Source of the DNA: Chloroflexi bacterium 13_1_40CM_68_21
GTDB lineage: Bacteria; Chloroflexota; Limnocylindria; P2-11E
NCBI GenBank assembly: GCA_001917735.1
Contig: MNEO01000030.1
Location: forward strand, 1-9,909
DNA: 9,909 nucleotides
Direction of reading: 5' to 3'
Position numbers and translations under genes: made by a program. The number at the start of each line of letters is the position of its first letter. The first letter of the stretch is position 1. This document shows, one piece after another, positions 1 through 6,070 of the stretch. The notes beneath the pieces are model-generated. The model saw only the letters and a program-made list of their open reading frames with translations, did not search any database and was not told the DNA's origin.

Positions 1-782
1 AGTCGAGCCCGCGGGCGGTCGAGGAGTCCGTGTACGAGGTCGTCGGCGGCGCGTATCGGAAGGCGAACATCACCACGCTCGAGCTGCGGTTCAACCCGAT
101 GAAGCGGAACCGCGGCGGCGAACGGGATCTCGACCACATCATCATGGCGTCGATTCGCGGTTTCGACCGGGCGCTCCTCGAGTATCCGGTGAAGGGCGGA
201 CTGATCTTCTGTCTCGACCGCACGTTCGACGAGCGTCTAAACACGATCCTCGTCGAGAAGGCGATCGCCTACCGGCATCGCGGGGTCGTGGGCGTCGACA
301 TCGCCGGCCCCAGGCACCCGGAGTTCCACTACCGCGACTACGCCGCCCTCTTCAAGAAGGCGCGCAAGGCCGGGCTCGGCATCACCGTGCATGCGGGGGA
401 GGAAGAAGGCTGGGAGAGCGTTGACGAAGCGCTCCGCTACCTCGAGCCGGATCGCATCGGTCACGGCATCCACGCCGCGCAGGACCGCGACCTCTGCAAG
501 CGTCTCGCGGAACGCGGCGTCCTCCTCGAGATCTGCCCGTCGTCGAACCTCGACACGAAAGTGGTCAAGGATGCCGACGAGCTCGGCGAGTACATCGCGA
601 CGTTCAAGAAACACAAGGTCCGCTTCTCGTTCAACACCGACGGCCCGGAGATGCTCGAGACGACGCTCCGCGAGGAGCTCCGCCTCGCCCTCCGCAGCGG
701 CTGGGTGACGAAGGAGGAGCTCGCGGAATGCGGTGCCTGGGCGAAGGAGGCCTCGTTCGTGCGGAGGAACGGCACGCCATGA
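1..782 (+). CDS. Adenosine deaminase-family protein (3' part; 5' end outside window)
   Basis: Zinc-dependent purine (adenosine-type) deaminase of the amidohydrolase superfamily, probably cytosolic and acting in purine salvage. The reading frame is already open at base 3 and runs to TGA 780-782, so the N-terminus with the first metal-binding HxH motif lies upstream of the window. Counting from the GTG at base 30, the visible signatures are ANITTLELRFNP (residues 12-23), HAGE with metal His121 and catalytic Glu124, RIGHG with His145, the CPSSN strand (169-173), and NTDGPEM with metal ligand Asp204. These come in the order and spacing of the family. The residue after Asp204 is Gly, where classical adenosine deaminases usually have a second Asp, so the exact substrate is less certain. 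The stop overlaps the next gene's ATG (ATGA). Family membership is secure; adenosine itself as substrate is inference. Confidence 0.88.
   Translation, partial: SSPRAVEESVYEVVGGAYRKANITTLELRFNPMKRNRGGERDLDHIIMASIRGFDRALLEYPVKGGLIFCLDRTFDERLNTILVEKAIAYRHRGVVGVDIAGPRHPEFHYRDYAALFKKARKAGLGITVHAGEEEGWESVDEALRYLEPDRIGHGIHAAQDRDLCKRLAERGVLLEICPSSNLDTKVVKDADELGEYIATFKKHKVRFSFNTDGPEMLETTLREELRLALRSGWVTKEELAECGAWAKEASFVRRNGTP
763..768 (+). promoter_or_regulatory. Shine-Dalgarno GGAGGA for the small membrane protein
   Basis: GGAGGA lies inside the end of the deaminase gene, 10 nt before the ATG at 779. It supports 779 as the start of the small downstream gene rather than an upstream in-frame codon, and shows that this genome also uses leadered initiation. 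Confidence 0.55.
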
Positions 783-1030
783 ACCCGACGCAGGCCGCTT
801 ACATCCGGCTGCTGCTGATCTGTGCCGCGTTCGCGGCGGGCGAGACGGCGGCCCGGGCGCTCGGGGCCTACTCGGTCGGGACGATCGTCGGCGCGATCCT
901 GGGTGCGGCGGTGTACGTCTTAACGCAGGACATCGATCGTCCGGGTCGCGGCGGTCGCCGTCGCGGCGAGATCAAGTACTGGCGCGGGCAGCGCATCGAC
1001 GACGATGAGGGCCCGCGCCGCTGGAACTGA
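779..1030 (+). CDS. Small two-helix membrane protein, unknown function
   Basis: An 83-residue protein I do not recognise. Residues about 8-27 form a moderately hydrophobic stretch containing Arg and Glu. Residues about 30-49 form a clean Gly/Ala-rich transmembrane helix (SVGTIVGAILGAAVYVL). The C-terminal third is soluble: a basic Arg/Gly patch (about 54-62), then a mixed tail ending with an acidic DDDE and RRWN. This suggests a small inner-membrane protein with its tail in the cytoplasm by the positive-inside rule. The ATG at 779 shares ATGA with the deaminase stop and has a GGAGGA 10 nt upstream, so the two genes are probably co-transcribed and translationally coupled. Any functional link to the deaminase is unknown. 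Confidence 0.7.
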   Translation: MNPTQAAYIRLLLICAAFAAGETAARALGAYSVGTIVGAILGAAVYVLTQDIDRPGRGGRRRGEIKYWRGQRIDDDEGPRRWN

Positions 1031-1031
1031 C

Positions 1032-1051
1032 CCGGGAGGGTCATTTCCCGG
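1032..1051. terminator. Possible hairpin between convergent genes
   Basis: CCGGGA (1032-1037) and TCCCGG (1046-1051) are perfect 6-bp inverted arms around an 8-nt loop. They sit in the 10-bp gap between two convergent stop codons and reach into the end of the minus-strand gene. The position suits a shared terminator. There is no T-tract on either side, so this is a weak call. Confidence 0.3.
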
Positions 1052-1448
1052 CCTCGACCTCCTCCTTCGCCGGTGCGGGCTTATGCGCGGTCGCCTCGGT
1101 GCCGGGCTTCACGCCGGGGATCGCGCCGAACGACGCGGCGCGCATCCCGTCCATCTCAGCCGCGTTGTCGTGACGCATCACGAAGGGCGCCAGGGCCCAG
1201 ACGATCGCGCGGAGCGGCTCAGGATCGGCGATGCGCATCCCGAGGCGCGCGGTGACGAATCTCAAGTATTCGTTCGGCCACACGAGCGTGCGGACCTCGA
1301 CGCGTTGGGTCGCGCGCTCCGGCACGTGCGCGGCATGTGTCAAGGCGAAGCCGGCCTCGGTCCCGTCCGTGGACGTCCACGAGACGATCGCGTCCATCGG
1401 CTCGCAGGCCTGGCCGCAGGAATCGCACACGAGGTCGTACTCGGCCAC
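1041..1448 (-). CDS. Small hypothetical protein with a possible zinc site
   Basis: A 135-residue protein I do not recognise. The N-terminus reads MAEYDLVCDSCGQAC, with Cys8, Cys11 and Cys15, followed by His38 and His41 (HAAH). Cys8/Cys11 plus His38/His41 could bind one zinc in a small zinc-finger-like fold. The middle (about 53-95) looks globular, with VRTLVWPNEYLRFVTARLG; the last 25 residues are Pro/Lys/Glu-rich and probably disordered. The GTG start at 1446-1448 has GGAG immediately upstream, with very short spacing, and gives an N-terminus typical of small zinc-knuckle proteins. It is transcribed divergently from the AOR gene with only 20 bp between starts, so the two may share control. 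A regulatory or accessory role for the AOR is speculation. Confidence 0.62.
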   Translation of the reverse strand: MAEYDLVCDSCGQACEPMDAIVSWTSTDGTEAGFALTHAAHVPERATQRVEVRTLVWPNEYLRFVTARLGMRIADPEPLRAIVWALAPFVMRHDNAAEMDGMRAASFGAIPGVKPGTEATAHKPAPAKEEVEAGK

Positions 1449-1468
1449 TTCTCCGTACGATATCCGTG
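1449..1468. promoter_or_regulatory. 20-bp divergent promoter region with symmetric -10-like core
   Basis: This is the whole gap between the two divergent starts. On the plus strand TACGAT (1456-1461, fits TANNNT) ends 7 nt before the AOR ATG, placing transcription initiation at or next to the start codon (leaderless). On the minus strand TATCGT (1463 to 1458) overlaps the same bases and lies 9 nt before the GTG. One symmetric TACGATA core could therefore serve both directions. No -35 element is recognisable. The hexamers are seen; promoter function is inferred. Confidence 0.45.
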
Positions 1469-3220
1469 ATGACCGAGCGGTACGGGTCCTGGGGCCGCAT
1501 CCTCCGGGTGGACCTCACGTCGCGGACGACATCCGTCGAGGAGATGGACGAGGCGACGTTCCGCCGCAACCCGGGCGGTCGCGCGATGATCGCCCACTAC
1601 CTACTGAAGGAGCTGCCCCGCGGGGCCGATCCGCTCGGCCCCGAGAACATCCTGGTCTTCGCCATGGGCGTGCTGACCGGCACGCCGCTCTCCGGCGCGT
1701 CGCGGCACGCCGTCGGCGCGAAATCGCCGCTCACGGACGCCTTCGGCGAGGCCGAGGTCGGCGGTTTCTGGGGAGCCGAGCTCAAACGGGCGGGGTGGGA
1801 CGGGATCGTGGTGAAGGGCGCCGCGACGGCCCCGGTCTACATCTACATCAGGGACGACCAGGTCGAGATCCGCGACGCGGCGCACCTCTGGGGCCTCGAG
1901 ATCATGGACACCGAGGACAAGCTCAAGGCCGAGGTGGGCGAGCGGCTCGCGCGCGTGTGCGAGATCGGGCCTGCGGGCGAGAAGTGCGTGAAGATCGCCG
2001 GGATCGTCAACGACTACAAGGACATCGCCGGACGTGCGGGCCTCGGCGCGGTGATGGGGTCGAAGAAGCTCAAGGCGATCGTCGTGCGGGGCTCGAAGAA
2101 CCTCCCGCTCGCGGATGCGCCGAAGGTGAAGGAGATCGGTCGCTGGGTCGCGGACACGTTACAGGAGAACCACTGGGCCTTCCACAACTTCGGCACCGGT
2201 ATGGGCCTCGATGGGTACACCAAGGTCGGCGGCATGGCCGTCCGCAACTACGAGGGCGGTCCCTTCGATCGCGCGGCGGACATCAGCGCCGAGGCGCTCG
2301 TCGAGAAGGGCTATCGCATCAAGATGGAGGCCTGCTGGGCGTGCACGGTCCGCTGCAAGAAGGTCGTGAAGCTCGAGCAGCCGTACCAGATCGATCCGAA
2401 ATACGGCGGTCCCGAGTTCGAGTCCATCGCCGCGATGGGTTCGGATTGCGGGATCGGCGATCTCGCCGTGGTCGCGAAAGCGAACGAGCGGTGCAACGCG
2501 CTCGGGGTGGACACCATCTCATTCGGCGCCACCGTCGCGTGGGCCATGGATCTCCATCGGCGCGGGATCCTTCCCGACGCGCAGATCGACGGCGTGCCGC
2601 TCGAGTTCGGCAGCGGCAAAGCGCTGCTGGTGGCGCTCGAAGCCATCGCTCAGCGGCATGGCCTGGGCGACGTCCTGGCCGAGGGTTCGGCTCGCGCCGC
2701 CGAGCGGCTGGGCGGCAAGGAGTTCCTCACCACCGTCAAAGGCCTCGAGATCGCTATGCACGATCCGCGGCAGCGCACCGAGTACGGCAAGCAGGTCCGC
2801 ATCAGCTACGCGACGAGCCCCTCCGGCGGCGACCATCTGAATGCGAACCTCCCGTCGCGGAGCGCGCGCAACACCGTCGGCATGTGCTTCTTCCTGAAGT
2901 ACGACGACCCCAAGCTCACCGACATCGTCAATGCGGTCACGGGGTGGGGGATGACCGCCGCGGAGCTCGCCGAGATTGGCGAGCGCTCGCTCAGTCTCGC
3001 GCGACTCTTCAACATCCGCGAAGGTTTTGGCGTCGACGATGATCGGCTACCGGGACAGGTCACGAAGCCGCACGCCACCGGTCCGCTCTCGAAGGTGCGC
3101 CTCGATCCCGACGACCTCGCTGGTCAGATCCGCGCCTACTACGCCGCGCGCGGTTGGAACGACAACGGCGTCCCCCTGCCCGACACGCTCGCGCGGCTCC
3201 AAATCGCCGAATACGCCTAG
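1469..3220 (+). CDS. Aldehyde:ferredoxin oxidoreductase family, tungstopterin enzyme
   Basis: Oxidises an aldehyde to the carboxylic acid with low-potential electron transfer, using a bis-pterin tungsten (or molybdenum) cofactor and a [4Fe-4S] cluster in the cytoplasm. Its 583 residues are near family length (about 600). The N-terminal pterin-binding domain (1-210) has the typical PLSGASR, GGFWGAELKRAGWDGIVVKG and GRAGLGAVMGSKKLKAI stretches. Cluster cysteines are Cys289, Cys292 and Cys296 (CWACTVRC) and Cys473. Also seen are GPEFES (314-319), NALGVDT (343-349), and YATSPSGGDH (447-456). ATG 1469 is chosen because the protein then opens with YGSWGRILRVDL as usual in the family. A GTG one codon earlier is possible. 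The stretch between GGDH and Cys473 is unusually short. The substrate is unknown; no cofactor-synthesis gene or ferredoxin partner is nearby. Confidence 0.92.
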   Translation: MTERYGSWGRILRVDLTSRTTSVEEMDEATFRRNPGGRAMIAHYLLKELPRGADPLGPENILVFAMGVLTGTPLSGASRHAVGAKSPLTDAFGEAEVGGFWGAELKRAGWDGIVVKGAATAPVYIYIRDDQVEIRDAAHLWGLEIMDTEDKLKAEVGERLARVCEIGPAGEKCVKIAGIVNDYKDIAGRAGLGAVMGSKKLKAIVVRGSKNLPLADAPKVKEIGRWVADTLQENHWAFHNFGTGMGLDGYTKVGGMAVRNYEGGPFDRAADISAEALVEKGYRIKMEACWACTVRCKKVVKLEQPYQIDPKYGGPEFESIAAMGSDCGIGDLAVVAKANERCNALGVDTISFGATVAWAMDLHRRGILPDAQIDGVPLEFGSGKALLVALEAIAQRHGLGDVLAEGSARAAERLGGKEFLTTVKGLEIAMHDPRQRTEYGKQVRISYATSPSGGDHLNANLPSRSARNTVGMCFFLKYDDPKLTDIVNAVTGWGMTAAELAEIGERSLSLARLFNIREGFGVDDDRLPGQVTKPHATGPLSKVRLDPDDLAGQIRAYYAARGWNDNGVPLPDTLARLQIAEYA

Positions 3221-3224
3221 CGCG

Positions 3225-3791
3225 ATCCGTGCGTCCCCGCTTTACACATTCACGCCGCTACGGGAAGAGGACCTCGATCGAATCCGCGGCTGGTTACTCG
3301 AGCCCCACGTGCGGCGGTGGTGGGATGACGGCGTGCGCACGCCCTATCCCGACGCCGTGCTCGAACGGTATCGCGCGGCGATGCGCGGCGAGCTACCTAC
3401 GTATCGGTACATGGCGTACGTCGAGGGCGCGCATGCGGGGATGTTCCAGCACTACCGGATCGCCGACTGGCCCGAATACGAAGGTGCTCTCGCGCTCAAT
3501 GAAGATGCGATCGGCGCCGATCTCTTCATCGGCGAGCCTGAGCTCATCGGGCATGGTCACGGCCCCGAGATGCTCCGAATGTTCCTGGGGGTCGCGTTCC
3601 CCTTCTATTGGAAACTGGGAATCGCTATCAAGACTTGCGTCATCGGTCCCTCGGTCAACAACACTTCGGCGATCCGAGCCTGCGAGAAGGCGGGCTTCCG
3701 CTTCGTGCGCGCGGTCTCCGTCCCAGGCGAACCGGATCTGGAGCATTTGATGCGTTTGACGAGCGACCAACTAGGTCCGTTCGCTGGGTGA
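3225..3791 (+). CDS. GNAT acetyltransferase, AAC(6')/Acetyltransf_8-like; start disrupted
   Basis: Acetyl-CoA-dependent N-acetyltransferase, about 188 residues, the usual size for aminoglycoside 6'-N-acetyltransferase-like proteins. Visible signatures are FTPLREEDLDRIRGWLLEPHVRRWW at the N-terminus (shown in full only by its key WL, HV and WW residues in the family), the acetyl-CoA loop IGHGHGPEML (about 3546-3575), and VNNTSAIRACEKAGF (about 3654-3698). The frame has no ATG, GTG or TTG near the expected N-terminus. The coordinate given is a placeholder at an ATC. A GTG at 3229 is one base out of frame: a single extra C in the CCCC run at 3235-3238 would make it read MRPPLYTFTPLREED. I therefore suspect a one-base sequence error or true frameshift. 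It follows the AOR stop closely. The natural substrate may not be an aminoglycoside. Confidence 0.72.
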   Translation: MRASPLYTFTPLREEDLDRIRGWLLEPHVRRWWDDGVRTPYPDAVLERYRAAMRGELPTYRYMAYVEGAHAGMFQHYRIADWPEYEGALALNEDAIGADLFIGEPELIGHGHGPEMLRMFLGVAFPFYWKLGIAIKTCVIGPSVNNTSAIRACEKAGFRFVRAVSVPGEPDLEHLMRLTSDQLGPFAG

Positions 3792-3801
3792 CTCCGCTGC
3801 A

Positions 3802-3816
3802 TGGATGCTGCATCCA
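3802..3816. promoter_or_regulatory. 15-bp palindrome upstream of fabI, candidate operator
   Basis: TGGATGCTGCATCCA is a perfect 7-bp inverted repeat around a central T, in the 82-bp gap between the GNAT stop and fabI. GCTGCAT also occurs twice in direct orientation (3796-3802 and 3807-3813), 11 bp apart, about one helical turn. No T-tract follows, so an operator is more likely than a terminator. The gap has no TA dinucleotide. The only -10-like stretch I see is TGGGATGAT (3855-3863), which would place initiation just before ATG 3874. Confidence 0.4.
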
Positions 3817-3873
3817 ACCCACTGGTGAAAGGGTGGACGTCGCGCGCCGCCATCTGGGATGATTCGTCGACCG

Positions 3874-4662
3874 ATGGGGCTGCTCGAAGGGAAGAAGGCG
3901 CTCGTCATGGGCGTCGGCAACAAGCGGAGTATCGCGTGGGGGATTGCGACCGCGTTCCAACGCGAAGGCGCGGACCTCGCGTTCAACTACGCGACGGACC
4001 GGCTCAAGGACAACGTCGTCGAGCTCGTGGCGACCCTTCCCGACCACGAGAGGATCCCGCTCATGCCGTGCGACGTGTCGAAGCAGGAAGAGATCGACGC
4101 ATTCTTCGCCGAGATCGGTCTGCGCTGGGGCAAGCTCGACGTCCTGGTCCACTCGATCGCCTTTGCCGCGATCGAGGATCTCAAAGGCCGCTTCCATGAG
4201 ATCAGCCGCGACGGTCTGAAGACCGCGATCGACATCAGCGCGTACTCCCTCGTGGCGCTCGCACGCGCGGCCCTACCGCTGTTCGAGAAGGCCGGCGGCG
4301 GATCGGTGATGAGCCTGACCTTCAACGCCGTCGACCGCGTCGTGCCGAGCTACAACTCGATGGCCATGGCCAAAGCCGTCCTCGAGGCCGAGACGCGCTA
4401 CCTCGCGGCCGACCTCGGGCCGCACAACGTGCGGGTCAACGCGATCTCGGCGGGCCCGCTCAAGACGCTCGCGGGGAGCGCCGTGAAAGGCATCTCGGCG
4501 GCGCGCGACCTCATGGAGGCGAAGGCGCCCCTCCGCCGCAACATCACACAGGAAGAGGTCGGGAACGTCGCGGTGTTCCTCGCATCGGAGTGGTCGCGCG
4601 CGGTGACCGGCGCGACCATCTTCGCCGACAACGGCTTCAACATCCTCGGCGTCACCGAGTGA
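3874..4662 (+). CDS. fabI: Enoyl-[acyl-carrier-protein] reductase (FabI type)
   Basis: Catalyses NAD(P)H-dependent reduction of enoyl-ACP, the last step of each fatty-acid elongation cycle, in the cytoplasm. The 262-residue length matches FabI. It has the divergent short-chain dehydrogenase signatures of the family: GVGNKRSIAWGIA (13-25) for the nucleotide, CDVSKQEEID (66-75), LDVLVHSIAFA (88-98), catalytic Tyr160 and Lys167 (YNSMAMAK), AGPLKTLAG (193-201) and the closing APLRRNITQEEVGNVAVFLAS (218-238). Position 150 is Phe (LTFNAVDR), where E. coli FabI has Tyr146 and mycobacterial InhA has Phe149. ATG 3874 is preferred over the in-frame ATG 3859 because it gives the conserved MGLLEGKKALV opening. 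The stop shares GTGA with the downstream Nudix gene. The assignment is secure; the preferred acyl chain length cannot be read from the sequence. Confidence 0.93.
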   Translation: MGLLEGKKALVMGVGNKRSIAWGIATAFQREGADLAFNYATDRLKDNVVELVATLPDHERIPLMPCDVSKQEEIDAFFAEIGLRWGKLDVLVHSIAFAAIEDLKGRFHEISRDGLKTAIDISAYSLVALARAALPLFEKAGGGSVMSLTFNAVDRVVPSYNSMAMAKAVLEAETRYLAADLGPHNVRVNAISAGPLKTLAGSAVKGISAARDLMEAKAPLRRNITQEEVGNVAVFLASEWSRAVTGATIFADNGFNILGVTE

Positions 4663-5141
4663 CCGATCCGCGCTTTTGTGCGCGATGCGGAACGGCGCTG
4701 GCACCGTCGACCGACCCCGAGCACAAACCCGAGTGCCCCGCCTGCGGATGGTTCCGACCGACGAACGCGCTTCCCGTCGTCCTCGTGCTCGCGCGGACGG
4801 AGAGCGGAAAGATCCTCTACACGCGCCAGCCGGGATGGCCGGACGGCGCCTGGGGACTCGTATCGGGCTACGTCGAGGTGGGCGAGACGGCTGAGCAAGC
4901 CTCGGTGCGCGAGGTCGACGAGGAGTCGGGACTGGCCGCGCGCCTGCCTCGTCTGGTGCGGACCCTCCCGTTCGGAGATCTGTTGCTCATCTGCGTCGAG
5001 GTCGATGTCGACGACCTCGCTCCGCGCGCCGGCTCGGATGTGGAGGCGGTTCGTCTTCGTCGGCCGGAGCTCGGCCTCACGCCCGCGGATTGGCCGGCCC
5101 GCACGTTCATCGAGGCTCAGTTCGAAAGCTTGAGCTCGTAG
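4659..5141 (+). CDS. Nudix hydrolase with N-terminal zinc ribbon
   Basis: Hydrolyses a nucleoside diphosphate linked to another moiety; the substrate is not known. The 160-residue protein starts with a zinc ribbon, Cys7/Cys10 (CARCG) and Cys26/Cys29 (CPACG). A Nudix fold follows with a complete Nudix box: Gly70, Glu76, then REVDEESGL (84-92), matching GX5EX7REUXEEXGU, so it should be catalytically competent. The domain order resembles NudC (NAD diphosphatase, RNA decapping), but the protein is much shorter and lacks the SQPWPFP motif that follows the box in that family, so NudC is not claimed. The GTG at 4659 overlaps the fabI stop (GTGA), implying coupled translation. The 3' end overlaps the convergent GNAT gene by 25 bp. 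Confidence 0.85.
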   Translation: MTDPRFCARCGTALAPSTDPEHKPECPACGWFRPTNALPVVLVLARTESGKILYTRQPGWPDGAWGLVSGYVEVGETAEQASVREVDEESGLAARLPRLVRTLPFGDLLLICVEVDVDDLAPRAGSDVEAVRLRRPELGLTPADWPARTFIEAQFESLSS

Positions 5142-6070
5142 CCACCCCAGCTGTCGACGATCACGTATCCGAGGGACGTATTGAGCGCGACCATCCCAAG
5201 GTTCGAAGTGGCCGTACTCGTATGGATCTCGCGATAGCCATGCGCTCGCGCCCAGGCGTGCACGCGAAGCTTCAGTAGACGAGCGATCCCCCTGCGCCGG
5301 TATTCCGGTAAGACCGCCGTGATGACGATCCGGAGCTCGTCCTCGGCCGAGCGGCGGACCGCGGAGCAGCCCACGAGGCGCTCGCCGTCGCGGGCGAGGA
5401 AGTACGCGTCGGGGAGAGCGTTCGGCGCGTCGACGATCTCGCGCCGCCAGTCGTCGAACGGTCGCGCCATCACGTGGCCGAGCGTCGGCTGATCGAGTCG
5501 CGCATCGGTGTAGAGCTCGTGGGTCCGGCGGAGCCCGTCGTCGCCGGCCCGTAGACGAAGCTGCGCGAGTGTCTCGACCGCGATCCCGCATGAGGCGACG
5601 GTCTTCTCGGCCGCGGCGAGCGGCAGCGGTGCGGTCGCGAGCGCGAGGACCTGTTCGTACGAGCGGATGACCTCGACGAAGCCGCGCTTGACCATGAACG
5701 GCTGGCACGCTGTCGCATCGCCCATCCAGAGGCACGCGACCAGCGCGGCCCGCTCCTCCAGCTCCGCGCGCAGGTGCTCCCAGATCGCATACCCGGCACC
5801 GTGACGGCGCCGCGCGGGCTCGATCGCGAGCCGAACGAAGTAGCGGCGAGGTTCGTACCGGCTCGGTTCGTGGTAGATCTCGCCGTAGCCGATCGGCGCA
5901 TCTTCCTCGTCGACGGCGACGACACGGACCTTCTCGAAGCGCGAATGATCCCATCGCCGGTCGTGCGCACGCGCTTCGTCGGCCGTCACCGGCTCGCGCT
6001 CTCCCGTCCGCTTGATGCGCGCGAACGCCGTGTAGTCGGAATCGCGGAATGGCCGCACGCGGATGCTCAC
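5117..6070 (-). CDS. Tandem-domain GNAT N-acetyltransferase
   Basis: A 317-residue protein with two GNAT domains in tandem. The N-terminal one (about 1-145) opens with IRVRPFRDSDYTAF and has a degenerate acetyl-CoA loop RRRHGAG (87-93), then GFVEVIRSYEQVL. The C-terminal one (about 165-317) has the well-formed loop VLPEYRRRGIARLLK (253-267) and the usual TSNLGMVALNTSLGY end (288-302). The C-terminal half is probably the active one and the N-terminal half weaker or structural, as in other two-domain GNATs such as mycothiol synthase. I see no specific similarity that would make this MshD. The GTG start at 6068-6070 overlaps the stop of the upstream hydrolase gene (GTGA), so the two form an operon. 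Its 3' end overlaps the convergent Nudix gene. The substrate is unknown. Confidence 0.85.
   Translation of the reverse strand: MSIRVRPFRDSDYTAFARIKRTGEREPVTADEARAHDRRWDHSRFEKVRVVAVDEEDAPIGYGEIYHEPSRYEPRRYFVRLAIEPARRRHGAGYAIWEHLRAELEERAALVACLWMGDATACQPFMVKRGFVEVIRSYEQVLALATAPLPLAAAEKTVASCGIAVETLAQLRLRAGDDGLRRTHELYTDARLDQPTLGHVMARPFDDWRREIVDAPNALPDAYFLARDGERLVGCSAVRRSAEDELRIVITAVLPEYRRRGIARLLKLRVHAWARAHGYREIHTSTATSNLGMVALNTSLGYVIVDSWGGYELKLSN

Noticed and set aside
1231..3042. 603-codon plus-strand open frame overlapping the AOR gene in another frame
   Set aside because: The AOR frame carries all cluster and cofactor motifs. This one is Arg/Gly-rich shadow sequence.
3859..3873. Upstream ATG at 3859 as fabI start
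   Set aside because: It adds five residues (MIRRP) before the conserved MGLLEG opening, and the only -10-like hexamer in the gap overlaps this ATG.
4659..5141. NudC (NAD diphosphatase/decapping) identity for the Nudix gene
   Set aside because: It has the zinc ribbon and Nudix box, but the protein is too short and the SQPWPFP motif after the box is absent.
4398..5954. Long minus-strand open frame (518 codons) across fabI and the Nudix gene
   Set aside because: It is antisense to two genes with clear catalytic motifs. Its protein is Arg/Ala/Ser-rich with no motif, a usual artefact of G+C-rich DNA where stops are rare.
5117..6070. Mycothiol synthase (MshD) identity for the tandem GNAT
   Set aside because: The two-domain layout is shared by several GNAT groups, and I see no MshD-specific residues or other mycothiol genes nearby.
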